Of a stretch of DNA of 6,359 nt, positions 4,108 to 6,359 are shown one piece after another. The translations under genes were made by a program, and so were the position numbers. The DNA is from a candidate division Zixibacteria bacterium RBG_16_43_9. GTDB taxonomy: Bacteria; Zixibacteria; MSB-5A5; RBG-16-43-9. Below the pieces are notes generated by a model. The model ran no database searches. It worked only from the letters and a program-made list of their open reading frames with translations, and was not told where the DNA came from. How positions within the stretch are numbered: position 1 is the first letter of the stretch; each line of letters begins with the position of its first letter. The stretch is from assembly GCA_001775355.1 (NCBI GenBank), contig MEWM01000148.1, positions 204 to 6,562 of the forward strand, read 5' to 3'.

Positions 4108-4677
4108 GAGAAAATATTCATCCTCCTTTGCGCACTTTTTGCAGATCACCCCGCCTCTTTCCGGGCTGAAGAAAACCTCCTGGTCTTTTATCTCTGCTCC
4201 GCAATTTAGGCACGAATCTAATTTGGGCTTGTAGCCTAAATGGGCGGAGAGCTTGAGAGCAAAACTCCAGAAAAGCTTTTCCAGGTTCGACTCATCAGTT
4301 AATTCCATCCTTGACAGAGTCTTCAGACTCAAGTTGAAAATCCTCAGGTTTGACTCTTCGCCTTTTATCAACTGGTCCAAAAGCTCAGACACAGCGGAAG
4401 CCCAGGAAAAACGGTTCAAGCTTTTGCTTAATCCTGAAAAACTTTTCAGAGTCTCAGCAGAGGAAAGAAGATGCAGTTCGGTTCTCTCCCTTTTGTAAAA
4501 AACCACTTCAGCCAGAGAAAGAAATCCCAGAGGGGCAGTTTTGCTTTTTCCTCTTTTTATCCCTTTGGCTAAGACCTTTACCTTGCCGAAATCTCTGGTG
4601 TAGAGGGAAAAGATGAGCGAGGAGTCCCCATACTCAAAGCTCTTCAGGACGATCCCTTCGGTTTTGACTAAGCTCAT
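4057..4677 (-). CDS. recO: DNA repair protein RecO, C-terminally truncated by an inverted self-copy
   Basis: RecO helps RecR load RecA onto SSB-coated single-stranded DNA in recombinational repair. The N-terminal OB-fold is visible (about 1-75; MSLVKTEGIVLKSFEYGDSS, then a basic KGIKRGKSK stretch), followed by the helical domain and a zinc knuckle with Cys156/Cys159 (CLNC) and Cys179/Cys182 (CKKC). The ORF is 206 residues, but only residues 1-190 are RecO. The last 16 are read from the wrong strand of an inverted copy of this gene's own residues 53-99 and end at a stop at 4057. Family members are usually about 240-250 residues. The lost C-terminal helix region is still present, out of frame, at 3854-3967. 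The ATG directly follows the ftsB stop with only a weak ribosome binding site, so translation is probably coupled. Either this is a real inactivating or crippling mutation, or the assembly is wrong here. Confidence 0.9.
   Translation of the reverse strand: MSLVKTEGIVLKSFEYGDSSLIFSLYTRDFGKVKVLAKGIKRGKSKTAPLGFLSLAEVVFYKRERTELHLLSSAETLKSFSGLSKSLNRFSWASAVSELLDQLIKGEESNLRIFNLSLKTLSRMELTDESNLEKLFWSFALKLSAHLGYKPKLDSCLNCGAEIKDQEVFFSPERGGVICKKCAKEDEYFLKLRHSGSPGKTVQAFA
4381..4521. repeat. 141-bp inverted repeat, right (original) arm inside recO
   Basis: This segment encodes RecO residues 53-99 in good frame and is therefore the source arm. Its reverse complement recurs without a single mismatch at 3967-4107. 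I aligned all 141 bases by eye. The spacer between arms is 273 bp (4108-4380). Confidence 0.97.

Positions 4678-6359
<1,682 letters not shown>

Noticed and set aside
3982..4209. Plus-strand open frame beginning MVFYKRERTELHLLSS, looking like a second RecO fragment
   Set aside because: It is the antisense reading of the inverted copy of recO residues 53-99 running into antisense recO. It has no separate start signal or domain.
4108..4380. Invertible switch between the 141-bp arms
   Set aside because: Flipping the spacer would place RecO residues 53-190 on the plus strand, away from the N-terminus on the minus strand. Neither orientation restores the gene, so a functional switch is unlikely, although recombination between arms is possible.

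Overview
The window looks like chromosome from an uncultured, moderately low-GC bacterium. All recognisable genes lie on the minus strand, so transcription runs right to left. Gene content is bacterial: enolase, an FtsB/DivIC septum protein, RecO and a single-chain glycyl-tRNA synthetase. The gaps between the left-hand genes are packed with small hairpin and foldback repeats. That combination, together with the TGTCATnCTGAG-type foldback, reminds me of candidate-phylum genomes known from metagenomes (possibly of the FCB group). This placement is a weak inference; no taxonomic marker was tested.

Right half (about 3825-6359): a compact operon read leftward, eno (entering from beyond the right edge) > ftsB > recO > glyQS. 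eno and ftsB overlap by 7 bases, the recO ATG directly follows the ftsB stop, and glyQS begins 26 bases after the original recO stop. Only recO is broken. A 141-bp segment encoding its residues 53-99 (4381-4521) reappears as a perfect inverted copy at 3967-4107, in the middle of the region that should encode the RecO C-terminus. The reading frame stops inside the copy at 4057, and the original C-terminal tail survives out of frame at 3854-3967.

Left half (1-2510): three separately spaced genes read leftward: a hemerythrin-like di-iron protein and two unrelated GNAT acetyltransferases. Every gap here is made of repeats. A degenerate 7-bp tandem repeat (plus-strand CTGTCTA, mRNA sense TAGACAG) sits in the same orientation at the 3' end of four successive genes (both GNATs, hemerythrin, glyQS). 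It is accompanied by perfect short hairpins, by at least three copies of a 24-nt hairpin element with an ACTCCA tail and compensating stem changes, and by an 87-bp foldback element. Two genes have their stop codons inside repeats. None of these elements lies between the operon genes.

The four operon genes cover glycolysis, division, recombinational repair and translation and share transcription rather than a pathway. The left-hand genes look like accessory or stress-related functions. The two observations most worth following are the inverted self-copy in recO, which is either a template-switch mutation or an assembly/amplification artefact, and the gene-end heptamer arrays.
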